From the NCBI RefSeq assembly GCF_028617075.1, contig NZ_JAQKGV010000002.1, positions 124,001 to 188,000 on the forward strand: DNA of 64,000 bases, read 5' to 3'. The position numbers and the translations under genes are program-made. The stretch is from Rubrobacter calidifluminis. GTDB lineage: Bacteria > Actinomycetota > Rubrobacteria > Rubrobacterales > Rubrobacteraceae. Position 1 is the stretch's first letter, and each line of letters opens with the position of its first letter. The notes beneath the pieces are model-generated. The model did not search any database, had not been told where the DNA came from, and worked only from the letters and a program-made list of their open reading frames with translations. Of the stretch, positions 12,320 through 21,659 are shown piece after piece.

Positions 12320-12851
12320 GCTGAAGGACTACTACATGAGCGAGGTGGCCCCGACGCTGCGCGACAGGTTCGGTATAGAGAACGTGATGCGCACACCGAA
12401 CCTGGAGAAGATCGTGGTCAACATGGGCGTCGGGGAGGCCGCGCAGGACTCCCGGGCGCTGGACGGGGCGATGAACGATCTGGCGCGCATCACGGGGCAG
12501 AAGCCCCAGGTGCGGCGGGCCAAGAAGAGCATCGCGGGTTTCAAGATCCGGGAGGGCATGCCCGTGGGGGCGCGCGTGACCCTCAGACGTCAGCGGATGT
12601 GGGAGTTCCTGGACCGCCTGATCTCGGTCGCGCTGCCCCGGGTGAGGGATTTCCGGGGGGTGAACCCCGACTCCTTCGATGGGAGAGGAAACTACGCGCT
12701 GGGGCTCAGGGAGCAGCTCATCTTCCCGGAGATCCCGTACGACGAGATAGACCGCACTCGCGGGATGGACGTGGTGATCGTCACCACTACCGACAGCGAC
12801 GAGGAGGCCCGGGAGCTTCTCAGGCTCCTCGGCATGCCGTTCAGGAGCTAA
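12312..12851 (+). CDS. rplE: 50S ribosomal protein L5
   Basis: 179 residues; binds 5S rRNA and contacts P-site tRNA. Signatures are [16 protein letters not shown] and the loop [25 protein letters not shown], with the [17 protein letters not shown] region near the C-terminus. Start overlaps the rplX end. Confidence 0.98.
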   Translation: MARLKDYYMSEVAPTLRDRFGIENVMRTPNLEKIVVNMGVGEAAQDSRALDGAMNDLARITGQKPQVRRAKKSIAGFKIREGMPVGARVTLRRQRMWEFLDRLISVALPRVRDFRGVNPDSFDGRGNYALGLREQLIFPEIPYDEIDRTRGMDVVIVTTTDSDEEARELLRLLGMPFRS

Positions 12852-12874
12852 GGGAGAAGAGAGGTTTTGGAGAG

Positions 12875-13060
12875 ATGACCAGGAAAGCGCTTCTGGTGAA
12901 GCAGAGAAAGCCGCAGAAGTACTCGACGAGGGAGTACAACAGGTGCCAGCGGTGCGGCCGGGCCCGCGCCTATTACAGGAAGTTCGGGCTGTGCAGGATC
13001 TGCCTGCGGCAGCTGGCGCACGAGGGGAAGGTCCCCGGGGTAAAGAAGGCGAGTTGGTAG
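12875..13060 (+). CDS. rpsZ: 30S ribosomal protein S14, zinc-binding type Z
   Basis: 61 residues. The short zinc ribbon form is shown by [20 protein letters not shown], i.e. C-X2-C-X12-C-X2-C, and by the length (the non-zinc form is about 100 residues). The ATG at 12875 lies after GGAGAG. Located between L5 and S8, as in the spc operon. Confidence 0.97.
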   Translation: MTRKALLVKQRKPQKYSTREYNRCQRCGRARAYYRKFGLCRICLRQLAHEGKVPGVKKASW

Positions 13061-13071
13061 GGCTTATAGAG

Positions 13072-13470
13072 ATGTCCGTCAACGATCCGATAGCAGATTT
13101 CCTGACCCGCATACGCAACGCCGGGATGGCCCGGCACGAGACGGTGGAAATGCCGTACTCCAGGATAAAGCGCGAGCTGGCCCGCATCCTCAAGGAGGAG
13201 GGCTACATAAAGGACTACTCCGAGAAGGGTGCCGGAGCCCAGGCGCGCCTCGTCGTCGAGCTCAAGTACGACCCGGAAGGCAGGTCTGCGATAACGGGTC
13301 TGCGGCGCATGAGCCGCCCCGGGCGCCGCATCTATCGCAAGCGGGCGGAGATCCCGCGGGTACTGGACGGTCTGGGCGTCGCGATCCTGTCCACCTCCAG
13401 GGGTATCCTCACCGACCACGAGGCGCGCAGGATGGGTGTGGGCGGCGAGGTCCTCTGCTTCGTCTACTAG
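13072..13470 (+). CDS. rpsH: 30S ribosomal protein S8
   Basis: 132 residues. The ATG at 13072 gives [18 protein letters not shown]; the C-terminal signature [27 protein letters not shown] is complete. S8 binds the central domain of 16S rRNA and in several bacteria represses the spc operon. Confidence 0.97.
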   Translation: MSVNDPIADFLTRIRNAGMARHETVEMPYSRIKRELARILKEEGYIKDYSEKGAGAQARLVVELKYDPEGRSAITGLRRMSRPGRRIYRKRAEIPRVLDGLGVAILSTSRGILTDHEARRMGVGGEVLCFVY

Positions 13471-13482
13471 GAGGTTTGTGAG

Positions 13483-14016
13483 GTGTCTAGGATAGGCAGG
13501 GCTCCGGTGAGCTTGCCCGACAGCGTACAGGTCGAGATGGACCGGCGCAGCGTCCGGGTCACCGGGCCTAGGGGCGAACTTACCGTGCCGGTCGGCCGGG
13601 GGGTCAGCGTGCGCCAAGAGGATGGCCGGCTCGTCTTCGAGCGGGCTTCGGACTCTCCTGAGCACAAGGCGATGCACGGTCTGACCCGCACGCTGGTGCA
13701 GAACGCGGTCACGGGGGTCACTGAAGGGTTCTCGAAGACGCTGCAGATCTCGGGCGTAGGTTACCGGGCCCAGCTGCAGGGCCGGAACCTCACCCTCCAG
13801 GTGGGCTACTCCCACCCGGTGGTGATCGAACCCCGGGAGGGGATAGAGCTCGAGGTGCCCAACCAGACGACCATCGTTGTGCGCGGGATCGACAAGCAGC
13901 AGGTCGGGCAGACCGCGGCGGAGATAAGGGCCGTGCGGCCTCCGGAGCCGTACAAGGGCAAGGGTATCCGCTACGCCGACGAGCAGATACGGCGCAAGGT
14001 CGGCAAGGCGGGCTAG
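13483..14016 (+). CDS. rplF: 50S ribosomal protein L6
   Basis: 177 residues; GTG start after AGGAGGTTTGTGAG. Two repeated L6 domains are seen: [19 protein letters not shown] at the start and [20 protein letters not shown] near the end. Located near the sarcin-ricin loop in the ribosome. Confidence 0.97.
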   Translation: MSRIGRAPVSLPDSVQVEMDRRSVRVTGPRGELTVPVGRGVSVRQEDGRLVFERASDSPEHKAMHGLTRTLVQNAVTGVTEGFSKTLQISGVGYRAQLQGRNLTLQVGYSHPVVIEPREGIELEVPNQTTIVVRGIDKQQVGQTAAEIRAVRPPEPYKGKGIRYADEQIRRKVGKAG

Positions 14017-14035
14017 AGCCGGGAGGTTTGAAGAG

Positions 14036-14389
14036 TTGAGGACGGTCAAGGCCAAGCAGCTGCACAGGAACAGGCGCCGGGCCCGCGTGCGGCGCAAGAT
14101 CTACGGGACGGCCCGGAGGCCGAGGCTCTCGGTCTACAGGTCCAACGTACACATCTACGCCCAGCTCATCGACGACGACGCGGGGCATACCCTGGTCGCG
14201 GCGGACTCGCGGGAGGTCGGCGAGGCCGAGAGCCGCGTGGAGGCTTCGCGCAGGGTCGGGGAGCTGGTGGCTAGGCGCGCGGTGGAGGCCGGCATAGAGG
14301 AGGTGGTCTTCGACCGCGGGGGGAACAAGTACCACGGCCGGGTGGCGGCGCTCGCGGAGGGTGCCCGCTCCGGCGGACTGAAGTTCTGA
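14036..14389 (+). CDS. rplR: 50S ribosomal protein L18
   Basis: 117 residues; 5S rRNA-binding protein. TTG start preceded by GGGAGG. Family features: arginine-rich N-terminus ([11 protein letters not shown]), [19 protein letters not shown], and the C-terminal [20 protein letters not shown]. Confidence 0.97.
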   Translation: MRTVKAKQLHRNRRRARVRRKIYGTARRPRLSVYRSNVHIYAQLIDDDAGHTLVAADSREVGEAESRVEASRRVGELVARRAVEAGIEEVVFDRGGNKYHGRVAALAEGARSGGLKF

Positions 14390-14408
14390 TGACGAGGAGG
14401 TTGTGACC

Positions 14409-15038
14409 TTGGGACGACCGAGAGGAGAGAGGAGCCGGGGGCAGGGCCCTTCCGGCACCAGCCGCGGCGGCGGTATGGACAGCCGTGGCGGCGCCCGTGG
14501 TGGTGGCAGGACCACCAGGGAGCGCAGCGACGGCCGTCCCACGCCCCGCGAGCGGCAGCGCGAGGGCGGCTCGGAGCTGCAGGACAGGCTCGTCGAGATC
14601 CGGCGGGTCGCCAAGGTCGTCAAGGGCGGGCGGCGCTTCAACTTCAGCGCGCTCGTCGTGGTCGGCGACGGTAACGGGCGCGTGGGCGTCGGGCTCGGCA
14701 AGGCCAACACGGTCCCTGAGGCTATAGCCAAGGGTCAGGAGAGGGCCAAGCGCGACATGTTCGACGTGCCGATGCGCAACACGACGATACCGCACGAGGT
14801 GATAGGCGAGTTCGAGAGCTCGGCGGTGCTTCTGAAGCCGGCCTCGGAGGGTACCGGGGTGATCGCGGGCGGTCCCGTGCGGGCGGTGCTCGAGCTCGCC
14901 GGCATAAAGGACGTGCTCACCAAGTCGCTCGGCTCCACGACGGCCGTGAACCTGGCCCGGGCCACCGAGCAGGGGTTGCGGTCGCTGCGCACCAAGGCCG
15001 CCATAGAAGAGATAAGGGGGGTGAAGATAAGGTTATGA
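14409..15038 (+). CDS. rpsE: 30S ribosomal protein S5 with a long Gly/Arg-rich N-terminus
   Basis: About 209 residues. The S5 core begins near residue 55 ([39 protein letters not shown]) and carries the dsRBD-like fold and the C-terminal [24 protein letters not shown]. The first 50 or so residues are glycine/arginine/serine repeats, disordered in appearance and longer than in most S5. TTG at 14409 is eight bases from AGGAGG; GTG at 14403 is only two bases away. Confidence 0.96.
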   Translation: MGRPRGERSRGQGPSGTSRGGGMDSRGGARGGGRTTRERSDGRPTPRERQREGGSELQDRLVEIRRVAKVVKGGRRFNFSALVVVGDGNGRVGVGLGKANTVPEAIAKGQERAKRDMFDVPMRNTTIPHEVIGEFESSAVLLKPASEGTGVIAGGPVRAVLELAGIKDVLTKSLGSTTAVNLARATEQGLRSLRTKAAIEEIRGVKIRL

Positions 15039-15220
15039 GCCCTCTGAAGATAACCCAGACGAAGAGCTCGATAGGGGCCATCGAGCGGCACAAGCGGACG
15101 CTAAGGGCGCTCGGTCTGAAGCACCTGCACGATTCCCGGGTGCACCGTGATACGCCCCAGATCCGCGGCATGATCCGCAAGGTCTCCCATCTGGTCCGCG
15201 TCGAGGAGGTGGACGGCTAA
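15035..15220 (+). CDS. rpmD: 50S ribosomal protein L30
   Basis: 61 residues. [35 protein letters not shown] is diagnostic. ATG overlaps the rpsE stop (ATGA), and rplO starts directly at the next base after its stop. Confidence 0.97.
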   Translation: MSPLKITQTKSSIGAIERHKRTLRALGLKHLHDSRVHRDTPQIRGMIRKVSHLVRVEEVDG

Positions 15221-15682
15221 GTGAAGCTCAACGAACTCTCCCCGGCCCCCGGCTCCAAGCGTGCGCGCAAGAGGGTCGGCCGCGGCGAGGGGAGCGGCTA
15301 CGGGAAGACCTCCGGCAGGGGGCACAAGGGGGCGGGCGCCCGTTCGGGGGCTGCCATCCCGGCCGGCTACGAGGGCGGTCAGATGCCCCTGCAGCGCCGG
15401 CTGCCGCGCCTGAGGGGGATGGCGCGCGGGAGGCACACCCCGGCGCACCCCACGGTGTACGCGGTGGTGAACGTGGGGCAACTGGAGCGTTTCTCCGGTG
15501 ATACCATAGACGTGGAGGATCTCAGGGCTGCCGGGCTGGTGGCCAAGAAGGACATGCCGGTCAAGATCCTCGGCGAAGGGGAGATCGAGAGGGTGGTGAC
15601 CGTACGGGCCCACGCCTTCTCCGGATCCGCGAAGAAGAAGATAGAGGCGGCCGGCGGGAGAGCCGAGACAGTGGAGAGATAG
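15221..15682 (+). CDS. rplO: 50S ribosomal protein L15
   Basis: 153 residues, GTG start with AGGAGGTG upstream. Glycine-rich N-terminus (RKRVGRGEGSGYGKTSGRGHKGAGAR) and C-terminal SGSAKKKIEAAGGRAE are typical. Immediately precedes secY. Confidence 0.97.
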   Translation: MKLNELSPAPGSKRARKRVGRGEGSGYGKTSGRGHKGAGARSGAAIPAGYEGGQMPLQRRLPRLRGMARGRHTPAHPTVYAVVNVGQLERFSGDTIDVEDLRAAGLVAKKDMPVKILGEGEIERVVTVRAHAFSGSAKKKIEAAGGRAETVER

Positions 15683-15685
15683 GAG

Positions 15686-16966
15686 ATGCTCGAAGCCTTA
15701 GCGAACGCCTGGCGCATCCCCGAGCTGCGCCGGAAGCTGCTTTTCACCGGGTTGATGCTCGCCCTGTACCGGCTCGGGTCTTACATACCCGCGCCCGGCG
15801 TCAACCCCCAGGTCATAGCTTCCGGCGGGCTCGGGGGCAGTGGCAACGCGATAACCAACCTGTTCGGCATATTCACCGGGGGTGCCTTCAACACGCTCTC
15901 CATCTTCGCCCTCGGGATCATGCCCTACATCACGGCGGCGATCGTGATGCAGCTTCTCACGGTCGCCGTGCCGCGCCTGCAGGCGCTCGCTAAGGAGGGG
16001 GAGGTCGGCCAGCAGAAGATAACCCAGTACACCCGCTACTTCACGCTGGCGCTCGCGCTCATCCAGTCGGCTGCCTTCGCGCTCCTGTTCCTGCCGAGCC
16101 AGTTCGGCTCCTCGTTCGCTCCGGACGCGCTGCACAAGCTTTTGATCATCGTGAGCATGACCACCGGGGTGATGCTCATCATGTGGATGGGCGAGCTGAT
16201 AACCCAGCACGGGCTGGGCAACGGGATCTCGCTCATAATCACGGTGGCGATCCTCTCGCGGGCGCCGCTCGGGTTCCAGGCCCTGCGGGAGAACGCGAGC
16301 GCTATCACCTGGGTGGTGCTGGCGGTGATAGCGGTTCTGATCGTGGCGGCGATCGTCTTCGTCAACGAGGGTCAGCGCCGGATCCCCATAACCTACGCCA
16401 AGCGTCAGGTCGGGCGGAGGATGAGTCAGGGGGGGACGACCTACCTGCCGCTGAAGGTGAACATGGCTGGGGTCATCCCTATACTCTTCGCCGCTTCGCT
16501 GCTTCTGGTCCCCATCACGATTGCGCAGTTCGCCGGTGGTAACCCGAACACCGCGCTCGGGCGTCTGGCTCAGTTCTTCGCTCCGGGCAGCGGCCCCTAT
16601 CTGGCGCTGTATGCCGTACTGGTCATACTCTTCACTTACTTCTACACGGCGGTGCAGTTCAACCCGGTAGAGCACGCGGACAACCTGAAGAAGACCGGTG
16701 GGTACATCCCCGGGATAAGGCCGGGGGAGCCCACGGCCCGCTACCTGAACAACGTCCTGACGCGCATCACGCTCTTCGGGGCCATCTTCCTGGCGGCGAT
16801 AGCCGTGCTGCCGTACATCATAACGGGGGCGCTCAACCTGCCCAACACGATCTACATCGGGGGCACCTCCATCCTGATCGTGGTCGGCGTCTCGCTGGAT
16901 ACGGTCAGGCAGCTCGAGGGGCAGCTCATGATGCGTAACTACGAGAGCTTCCTGAGGAAGCGATGA
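15686..16966 (+). CDS. secY: Preprotein translocase channel subunit SecY
   Basis: 426 residues with about ten hydrophobic segments, the protein-conducting channel of the Sec system in the cytoplasmic membrane. The N-terminal block LALYRLGSYIPAPGVN, the plug/TM2 region MPYITAAIVMQLL and the cytosolic loops QRRIPITYAKR and KKTGGYIPGIRPGEPT are conserved. Between rplO and adk, as in most bacteria, with a four-base overlap with adk. Confidence 0.98.
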   Translation: MLEALANAWRIPELRRKLLFTGLMLALYRLGSYIPAPGVNPQVIASGGLGGSGNAITNLFGIFTGGAFNTLSIFALGIMPYITAAIVMQLLTVAVPRLQALAKEGEVGQQKITQYTRYFTLALALIQSAAFALLFLPSQFGSSFAPDALHKLLIIVSMTTGVMLIMWMGELITQHGLGNGISLIITVAILSRAPLGFQALRENASAITWVVLAVIAVLIVAAIVFVNEGQRRIPITYAKRQVGRRMSQGGTTYLPLKVNMAGVIPILFAASLLLVPITIAQFAGGNPNTALGRLAQFFAPGSGPYLALYAVLVILFTYFYTAVQFNPVEHADNLKKTGGYIPGIRPGEPTARYLNNVLTRITLFGAIFLAAIAVLPYIITGALNLPNTIYIGGTSILIVVGVSLDTVRQLEGQLMMRNYESFLRKR

Positions 16967-17598
16967 GGGTGATCCTGATCGGGCCTCAAGGGGCCGGGAA
17001 GGGCACCCAGGCCAAAAGGATCTCGGAGAAGACCGGGGCGCGCGTGATCTCGACGGGGGACATGGTCCGCGCGGAGATAAAGGCAGGGACGGAGCTGGGC
17101 CGGAAGGTCAAGGAGTACAACGACCGCGGGGAGCTGGTGCCCGACGAGATCATAGTGGAGATGGCCAAACCTCATCTCGGGGCGCCGGAGGGTTGGGTGC
17201 TGGACGGGTTCCCGCGCACCGAGGCGCAGGCCCGGGCTCTGGAGGAGGTACTCGCCGAGCTCGGCATTGGCATAGACCGTGTGATCGCGCTTGAGGCCCC
17301 CGACGAGGTGCTCGTGGAGCGCCTCTCTGGGAGGCGGCAGAGCCAGGCGACGGGACGGATATACCACGTCAGATACGACCCGCCGCCTCAGGACAGCGAG
17401 GAGGATCCGGGGCCCTTCGTGCAGCGCGACGACGATACGGAGGAGGCCATCCGGCGCAGGCTCGAGCTCTACCACGAGCAGACCGAGCCCTTGAAGCGGT
17501 ACTACGCCCGGCAGGGGCTCCTCGCGGAGGTGGACGCCACGCGGAGCATACCGGAGGTGACCGAGCAGGTGATGAAGGCGATCCGGGAGAACGGATGA
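16963..17598 (+). CDS. adk: Adenylate kinase
   Basis: 211 residues; interconverts ATP + AMP and 2 ADP. P-loop GPQGAGKGTQ (residues 7-16), AMP site ISTGDMVR and the DGFPRT motif are visible. The LID domain (GRRQSQATGRIYHVRYDPP) lacks the four-cysteine zinc site of many Gram-positive and thermophile enzymes. ATG overlaps the secY stop; map overlaps its own end (ATGA). Confidence 0.98.
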   Translation: MRVILIGPQGAGKGTQAKRISEKTGARVISTGDMVRAEIKAGTELGRKVKEYNDRGELVPDEIIVEMAKPHLGAPEGWVLDGFPRTEAQARALEEVLAELGIGIDRVIALEAPDEVLVERLSGRRQSQATGRIYHVRYDPPPQDSEEDPGPFVQRDDDTEEAIRRRLELYHEQTEPLKRYYARQGLLAEVDATRSIPEVTEQVMKAIRENG

Positions 17599-18374
17599 TC
17601 GTACGCAAGAGCAGGGCGGAGCTGGAAGCGATGCGTGAGGGTGGCGTCATAACCGCCGCGTGCATCAGGATGCTGCGTGAGCACGTGCGCCCCGGGGTGA
17701 CGACGAGGGAGCTCGACCACCTCGCCGAGGAATTCATCCGCTCGCGTGGCGGCACCCCCGAGTTCAAGGGGTACCAGGGGTTTCCGGCTTCGATCTGCAC
17801 CTCGCCGAACGACATGATCGTGCATGGTATCCCCGGACGCTACAGGTTGAAGGAGGGGGACATAATCTCGCTCGACGTCGGGGTCCGCTACGAGGGTTTC
17901 GTCACCGACAGCGCGACCACGGTGGCCGTCGGTGAGATCTCCCCCGAGGCGCAGGGGCTGCTCGACGTCACACAGGAGTGCCTCGAGGCGGCCACCCGGG
18001 AGGTCAGGCCCGGCAACCATCTGGGGGACATCGGGTATGCGATACAGGAGCTCGCGGAGGGGCGCGGCTACGGGGTGGTGCGGGACCTCGTCTCGCACGG
18101 CGTCGGGCGCGAGATGCACGAAGACCCGCAGATCCCCAACTACGGCAGGAGGGGTAGCGGTCCGCGGCTTCTGCCGGGGATGACCTTCGCCATAGAGCCC
18201 ATGATCACCCTGGGCAGCTACGAGATAAAGATCGACGAGCATGACGGGTGGTCGATCTACACCGCCGACGGTTCTCTAGCCGCCCACTACGAGCACACCA
18301 TCGCCGTCACCGACGACGGACCCTGGATCCTCACCCTCGAAGAGGGGGTCGATAGCCGCAGGAAGAGCGCGTAG
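17595..18374 (+). CDS. map: Type I methionine aminopeptidase
   Basis: 259 residues; removes initiator methionine from nascent proteins. Metal and catalytic motifs are in place: MIVHGIP histidine, DVGVRYEGFVTDSATT with two aspartates, SHGVGREMHEDPQIPN histidine, the glutamate in GMTFAIEPM and the last glutamate in AHYEHTIAV. No N-terminal zinc-finger extension. Overlaps adk by four bases. Confidence 0.98.
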   Translation: MIVRKSRAELEAMREGGVITAACIRMLREHVRPGVTTRELDHLAEEFIRSRGGTPEFKGYQGFPASICTSPNDMIVHGIPGRYRLKEGDIISLDVGVRYEGFVTDSATTVAVGEISPEAQGLLDVTQECLEAATREVRPGNHLGDIGYAIQELAEGRGYGVVRDLVSHGVGREMHEDPQIPNYGRRGSGPRLLPGMTFAIEPMITLGSYEIKIDEHDGWSIYTADGSLAAHYEHTIAVTDDGPWILTLEEGVDSRRKSA

Positions 18375-18472
18375 CGGTGCCGGGTGTAACGGTGGGATTT
18401 ACGTGGTAACATATTCGATTGGTTTCTGTCACCTTGTAACGACCCCGAGAGCATCGGAAGCGAAGGAGGTCC

Positions 18473-18694
18473 TTGGCTAAGGAAGGCGTCATAGAGGTTG
18501 AGGGAACGGTAACGGAGGCGTTGCCAAACACCCAGTTCAGGGTGGAGCTCGACAACGGGCACGAAGTTCTGGCCCACATCTCCGGCAAGATGCGGATGAA
18601 CTACATCCGGATACTCCCCGGGGACAGGGTCAAGGTGGAGCTCAGCCCGTACGACCTTAACCGGGGACGGATAACCTACAGATTCAGGAGCTGA
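18473..18694 (+). CDS. infA: Translation initiation factor IF-1
   Basis: 73-residue OB-fold factor occupying the ribosomal A site during initiation. [30 protein letters not shown] is diagnostic. TTG start, six bases after GAAGGAGGT. About 100 bases separate it from map; that gap has an AT-richer patch (TAACATATTCG) that could hold a promoter, but no clear -35 hexamer was found. Confidence 0.97.
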   Translation: MAKEGVIEVEGTVTEALPNTQFRVELDNGHEVLAHISGKMRMNYIRILPGDRVKVELSPYDLNRGRITYRFRS

Positions 18695-18715
18695 TGGCAA
18701 GGAGCCTGGAGGACG

Positions 18716-18829
18716 ATGAAGGTAAGAGCGAGTGTGAAACCGATATGCGAGCGGTGCAAGGTAATAAGACGCCGCGGGGTGGTGCGCGTGATCTGCTCCA
18801 ACCCGCGACACAAGCAGAGGCAGGGGTAG
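18716..18829 (+). CDS. rpmJ: 50S ribosomal protein L36
   Basis: 37 residues, beginning [19 protein letters not shown] and ending RHKQRQG. The zinc ribbon is complete: C-X2-C-X12-C-X4-H. Lies between infA and rpsM as in most alpha operons; ribosome binding site CTGGAGGA. Confidence 0.97.
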   Translation: MKVRASVKPICERCKVIRRRGVVRVICSNPRHKQRQG

Positions 18830-18830
18830 C

Positions 18831-19199
18831 ATGGCGCGGATAGCCGGGGTAGACCTGCCGAGGGAGAAGAGGGTCGAGATCGGCCTGACCTACATCTACG
18901 GCATCGGCCGCTCGACGGCGAAGAAGATCTGCGCCGAGACCGGGGTCGATCCCGACACCAAGGTGCGCGATCTGGCCGAGGGCGAGATCAGCGCGATCCG
19001 CAGCTACATAGACCAGAACCTGCGGGTCGAGGGTGATCTCAGGCGCGAGGTGAACCAGAACATACGGCGTCTGATAGACATCGGCTGCTACCGCGGCATC
19101 AGGCACCGCAGGGGGTTGCCGGTGCGCGGGCAGCGCACCCGGACCAACGCGCGTTCGCGCAAGGGACCGAGGCCGGCGATAGGCGGGAGGAAGAAGTAG
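18831..19199 (+). CDS. rpsM: 30S ribosomal protein S13
   Basis: 122 residues of the 30S head, contacting tRNA and L5. [26 protein letters not shown], the helix-hairpin region, and the basic tail [16 protein letters not shown] are seen. The rpsK ATG starts at the base following its stop. Confidence 0.98.
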   Translation: MARIAGVDLPREKRVEIGLTYIYGIGRSTAKKICAETGVDPDTKVRDLAEGEISAIRSYIDQNLRVEGDLRREVNQNIRRLIDIGCYRGIRHRRGLPVRGQRTRTNARSRKGPRPAIGGRKK

Positions 19200-19604
19200 A
19201 TGGGCAGGCAGCGCCAGCGCACGCGCGGGGGACGTTCGCGCCGCAGGGTCCGCCGGAACATATCCACCGCGGTTGTGCACATAAAGAGCTCCTTCAACAA
19301 CACGATCATCAGCGTCACCGACCCGGAGGGCAACGTCATCGCCTGGGAGTCGGCGGGTTCTCTGGGCTTCAAGGGCAGCCGCAAGAGCACCCCCTACGCC
19401 GCGCAGATGACCGCCGAGAGCGCGGCGAACAAAGCGATGGAGCAGGGCGTGCGCCGGGTGGACATCCAGGTCAAGGGCCACGGGGCGGGTCGGGACATGG
19501 CGACCAGGACGTTCCAGGCTCTCGGGATCGAGGTTCTCTCGATAAAGGATGTCACCGGGCAGCCGCACAACGGCTGCCGGCCGCCCAAGAGGCGCAGAGG
19601 CTAG
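19200..19604 (+). CDS. rpsK: 30S ribosomal protein S11
   Basis: 134 residues, lining the platform near the mRNA exit. Signatures: [38 protein letters not shown] and the C-terminal [17 protein letters not shown]. Confidence 0.98.
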   Translation: MGRQRQRTRGGRSRRRVRRNISTAVVHIKSSFNNTIISVTDPEGNVIAWESAGSLGFKGSRKSTPYAAQMTAESAANKAMEQGVRRVDIQVKGHGAGRDMATRTFQALGIEVLSIKDVTGQPHNGCRPPKRRRG

Positions 19605-19630
19605 AGCGAGCAGGAGGGTACTGAGAAGCA

Positions 19631-20233
19631 GTGGCGCGTTATACGGGACCGAGAGGCAGGCGCGACCGCCGGGCCGGCGTGATGATCTCCTCGATGCAGA
19701 AGAATCCGCTGGAGAGGAAGCCCTACCCGCCGGGAGAACACGGCCGGGGCCGTCAGCGGCAGACGGAGTACGGCATCCGGCTGATGGAGAAGCAGAAGGC
19801 CCGCTGGTACTACGGCGTGTCGGAGAAGCAGTTCAGGCGGGCCTACGAGAAGGCGAGCCGTGCTCAGGGCGTCACGGGTGAGAACCTGCTGCGCCTGATG
19901 GAGCTGAGGATGGACAACGTGGTCTACAGGATGGGCTTCGCCACCAGCAGGCCTCAGGCGCGGCAGCTCGTGGTGCACGGGCACTTCCTGCTCAACGGCC
20001 GCAAACACAACATCCCCTCGGCGGTTCTGAAGCCGGGGGACGTGATCACGGTGCGCGACAAGAGCCGCAGGATCGAGCCGATCCAGAACGCCGTGGAGCA
20101 GGTGGTGGCGGTCCCCGCGTGGCTCGAGGCCGACCACGAGAACTTCACCGGCCGGGTGCTCCACGTGCCGAGCCGGGACGAGATCGACGCCCCGGTCGAG
20201 GAGCAGCTGATCGTCGAGTACTACAGCCGGTAA
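19631..20233 (+). CDS. rpsD: 30S ribosomal protein S4
   Basis: 200 residues; primary 16S rRNA binder. GTG start. The S4 RNA-binding domain RLDNVVYR-type segment appears as ELRMDNVVYRMGFATSRPQARQLVVHGHFLLNG. The N-terminal region lacks the zinc-binding cysteines found in some S4 proteins (C- paralogue type). Sits between rpsK and rpoA. Confidence 0.97.
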   Translation: MARYTGPRGRRDRRAGVMISSMQKNPLERKPYPPGEHGRGRQRQTEYGIRLMEKQKARWYYGVSEKQFRRAYEKASRAQGVTGENLLRLMELRMDNVVYRMGFATSRPQARQLVVHGHFLLNGRKHNIPSAVLKPGDVITVRDKSRRIEPIQNAVEQVVAVPAWLEADHENFTGRVLHVPSRDEIDAPVEEQLIVEYYSR

Positions 20234-20272
20234 CGGTACCGGAAGAGTCTTTTTCTGGCAGGTGATGGTGAT

Positions 20273-21223
20273 TTGACGATGTTGGACGTAGCACCGCCCC
20301 GTTTCAGGGTGGAAGAGGAGGAAGAACGGCGGGCGATCTTCGTCGCCGAGCCGCTGCCCCGTGGGCTCGGCCACACTCTGGGCAACTCGCTGCGGCGGGT
20401 GATGCTCAGCGGCCTGCCGGGGGCCGCGGTGACCAAGGTGCGCATCGAGGGCGTCTCGCACGAGTTCTCGACGATCCCCGGCGTCAGGGAGGATGTGGTC
20501 GACCTCATCCTCAACATCAAGGAGCTCAAGTTCAAGCTCGAGCGTGACGAGCCGGTGGAGCTGGAGGTCAACAAGAGCGGTCCCGCCGAAGTCACCGCCG
20601 GGGACATCGAGCTCAAGGCGGACGTCGAGGTGGTGGACCCCGAGACGCACATCGCCACCGTCTCCGAGGGCGGCAGGCTGGAGATGCGCCTGACGGTGGA
20701 GCGTGGGGTCGGCTACGTGCGGGCCGAGCAGAACAAGAGCGACGCGGACCCGATCGGGGTGATCGCGGTCGACTCTCTGTTCTCGCCGGTGCAGAAGGTA
20801 AACTACTCGGTGAGCGAGACGCGGGCTGGGGCACGCACCGACCTGGATTCGCTGAGGATCGAGGTGGAGACCGACGGCAGGATCTCCCCGCGCGAGGCCC
20901 TGCAGAGCGCGGCGCGCCAGCTCATCGACATGCTCGGGCTCTTCACCGACGGCTACGAGGGCTCGCGCGCCCCGGAGAACCGCTGGAGCGGCGGCCGTCA
21001 GGTGATAACGGACGAGCGCCCGATAGAGGAGCTGGAGCTCACCGTGCGCTCCTACAACTGCCTCAAGCGTGAGGGCGTGGACACCATCGGTCAGCTGGCG
21101 ACGATGACCGAGGAGGAGCTGATGAACATCCGCAACCTCGGGATGAAGAGCGTCGAGGAGATCCGGTCCAAACTCGCGGAGTACGGTTATCAGCTGGAGA
21201 GCGAGAACTATGAGACACGCTAA
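20273..21223 (+). CDS. rpoA: DNA-directed RNA polymerase alpha subunit
   Basis: 316 residues. The N-terminal domain (EPLPRGLGHTLGNSLRRVMLSGLPGAAVTKVRIEG) drives dimerisation, and the C-terminal domain (NCLKREGVDTIGQLATMTEEELMNIRNLGMKSVEEI) contacts UP elements and activators. Start may be TTG 20273 or ATG 20279, each with a GGTGAT-type site six bases upstream. The end overlaps rplQ by 14 bases. Confidence 0.97.
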   Translation: MTMLDVAPPRFRVEEEEERRAIFVAEPLPRGLGHTLGNSLRRVMLSGLPGAAVTKVRIEGVSHEFSTIPGVREDVVDLILNIKELKFKLERDEPVELEVNKSGPAEVTAGDIELKADVEVVDPETHIATVSEGGRLEMRLTVERGVGYVRAEQNKSDADPIGVIAVDSLFSPVQKVNYSVSETRAGARTDLDSLRIEVETDGRISPREALQSAARQLIDMLGLFTDGYEGSRAPENRWSGGRQVITDERPIEELELTVRSYNCLKREGVDTIGQLATMTEEELMNIRNLGMKSVEEIRSKLAEYGYQLESENYETR

Positions 21224-21581
21224 GAGGGGACGCAAGCTGGGACGCGACGCCGCCCACCGCCGGGCGATGCTCGGCACGATGGCCGGGCAGCTCATAACCC
21301 ACGGCAGGATCAGGACGACCGAGCCGAGGGCGAAGGAGCTGCGTGGGGTGGTGGACCGGCTCATCACAACGGCCAAGCGCGACGACCTGCACGCCCGCAG
21401 GCAGGCGGTGCGCGTCCTGAAGGACAAGAGGGTCGTGCGCAAGCTCTTCGAGGACGTGGCCCCGGAGCTCGACGATCGCAGCTCGGGCTACACCCGCATC
21501 CTCAAGCTGGGTCCGCGTCCGGGCGACGGCGCCGAGCAGGTCTACCTGGAGCTGGTGAACTACCGACCCACGGAGGGATAG
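21210..21581 (+). CDS. rplQ: 50S ribosomal protein L17
   Basis: 123 residues; MRHAKRGRKLGRDAAHRRAMLGTMAGQLITHGRIRTTEPRAKE is diagnostic. Last ribosomal protein of the large cluster; start lies inside the rpoA end. A strong palindromic hairpin follows 36 bases downstream. Confidence 0.97.
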   Translation: MRHAKRGRKLGRDAAHRRAMLGTMAGQLITHGRIRTTEPRAKELRGVVDRLITTAKRDDLHARRQAVRVLKDKRVVRKLFEDVAPELDDRSSGYTRILKLGPRPGDGAEQVYLELVNYRPTEG

Positions 21582-21617
21582 ACGCCGGAGGGGTTCTCCG
21601 CAGAGAGTCTTCCCGGT

Positions 21618-21652
21618 GGGGCCCGCCGCGGCGGGCCCCCGGTCGTCTCTTT
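21618..21652 (+). terminator. GC-rich hairpin after rplQ
   Basis: GGGGCCCGCC (21618-21627) pairs with GGCGGGCCCC (21630-21639), giving a very stable nearly perfect palindrome, then the pyrimidine tract TCGTCTCTTTCTCC. It probably ends or attenuates the ribosomal transcript before ecfA1. The tract is not a pure T-run, so read-through into the ECF genes is possible. Confidence 0.6.
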
Positions 21653-21659
21653 CTCCGGG

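Noticed and set aside
14401-14570. RGG-like repeats in S5 as a separate small gene or a repeat element
   Set aside because: They are in the S5 frame and read straight into the core, so belong to S5.
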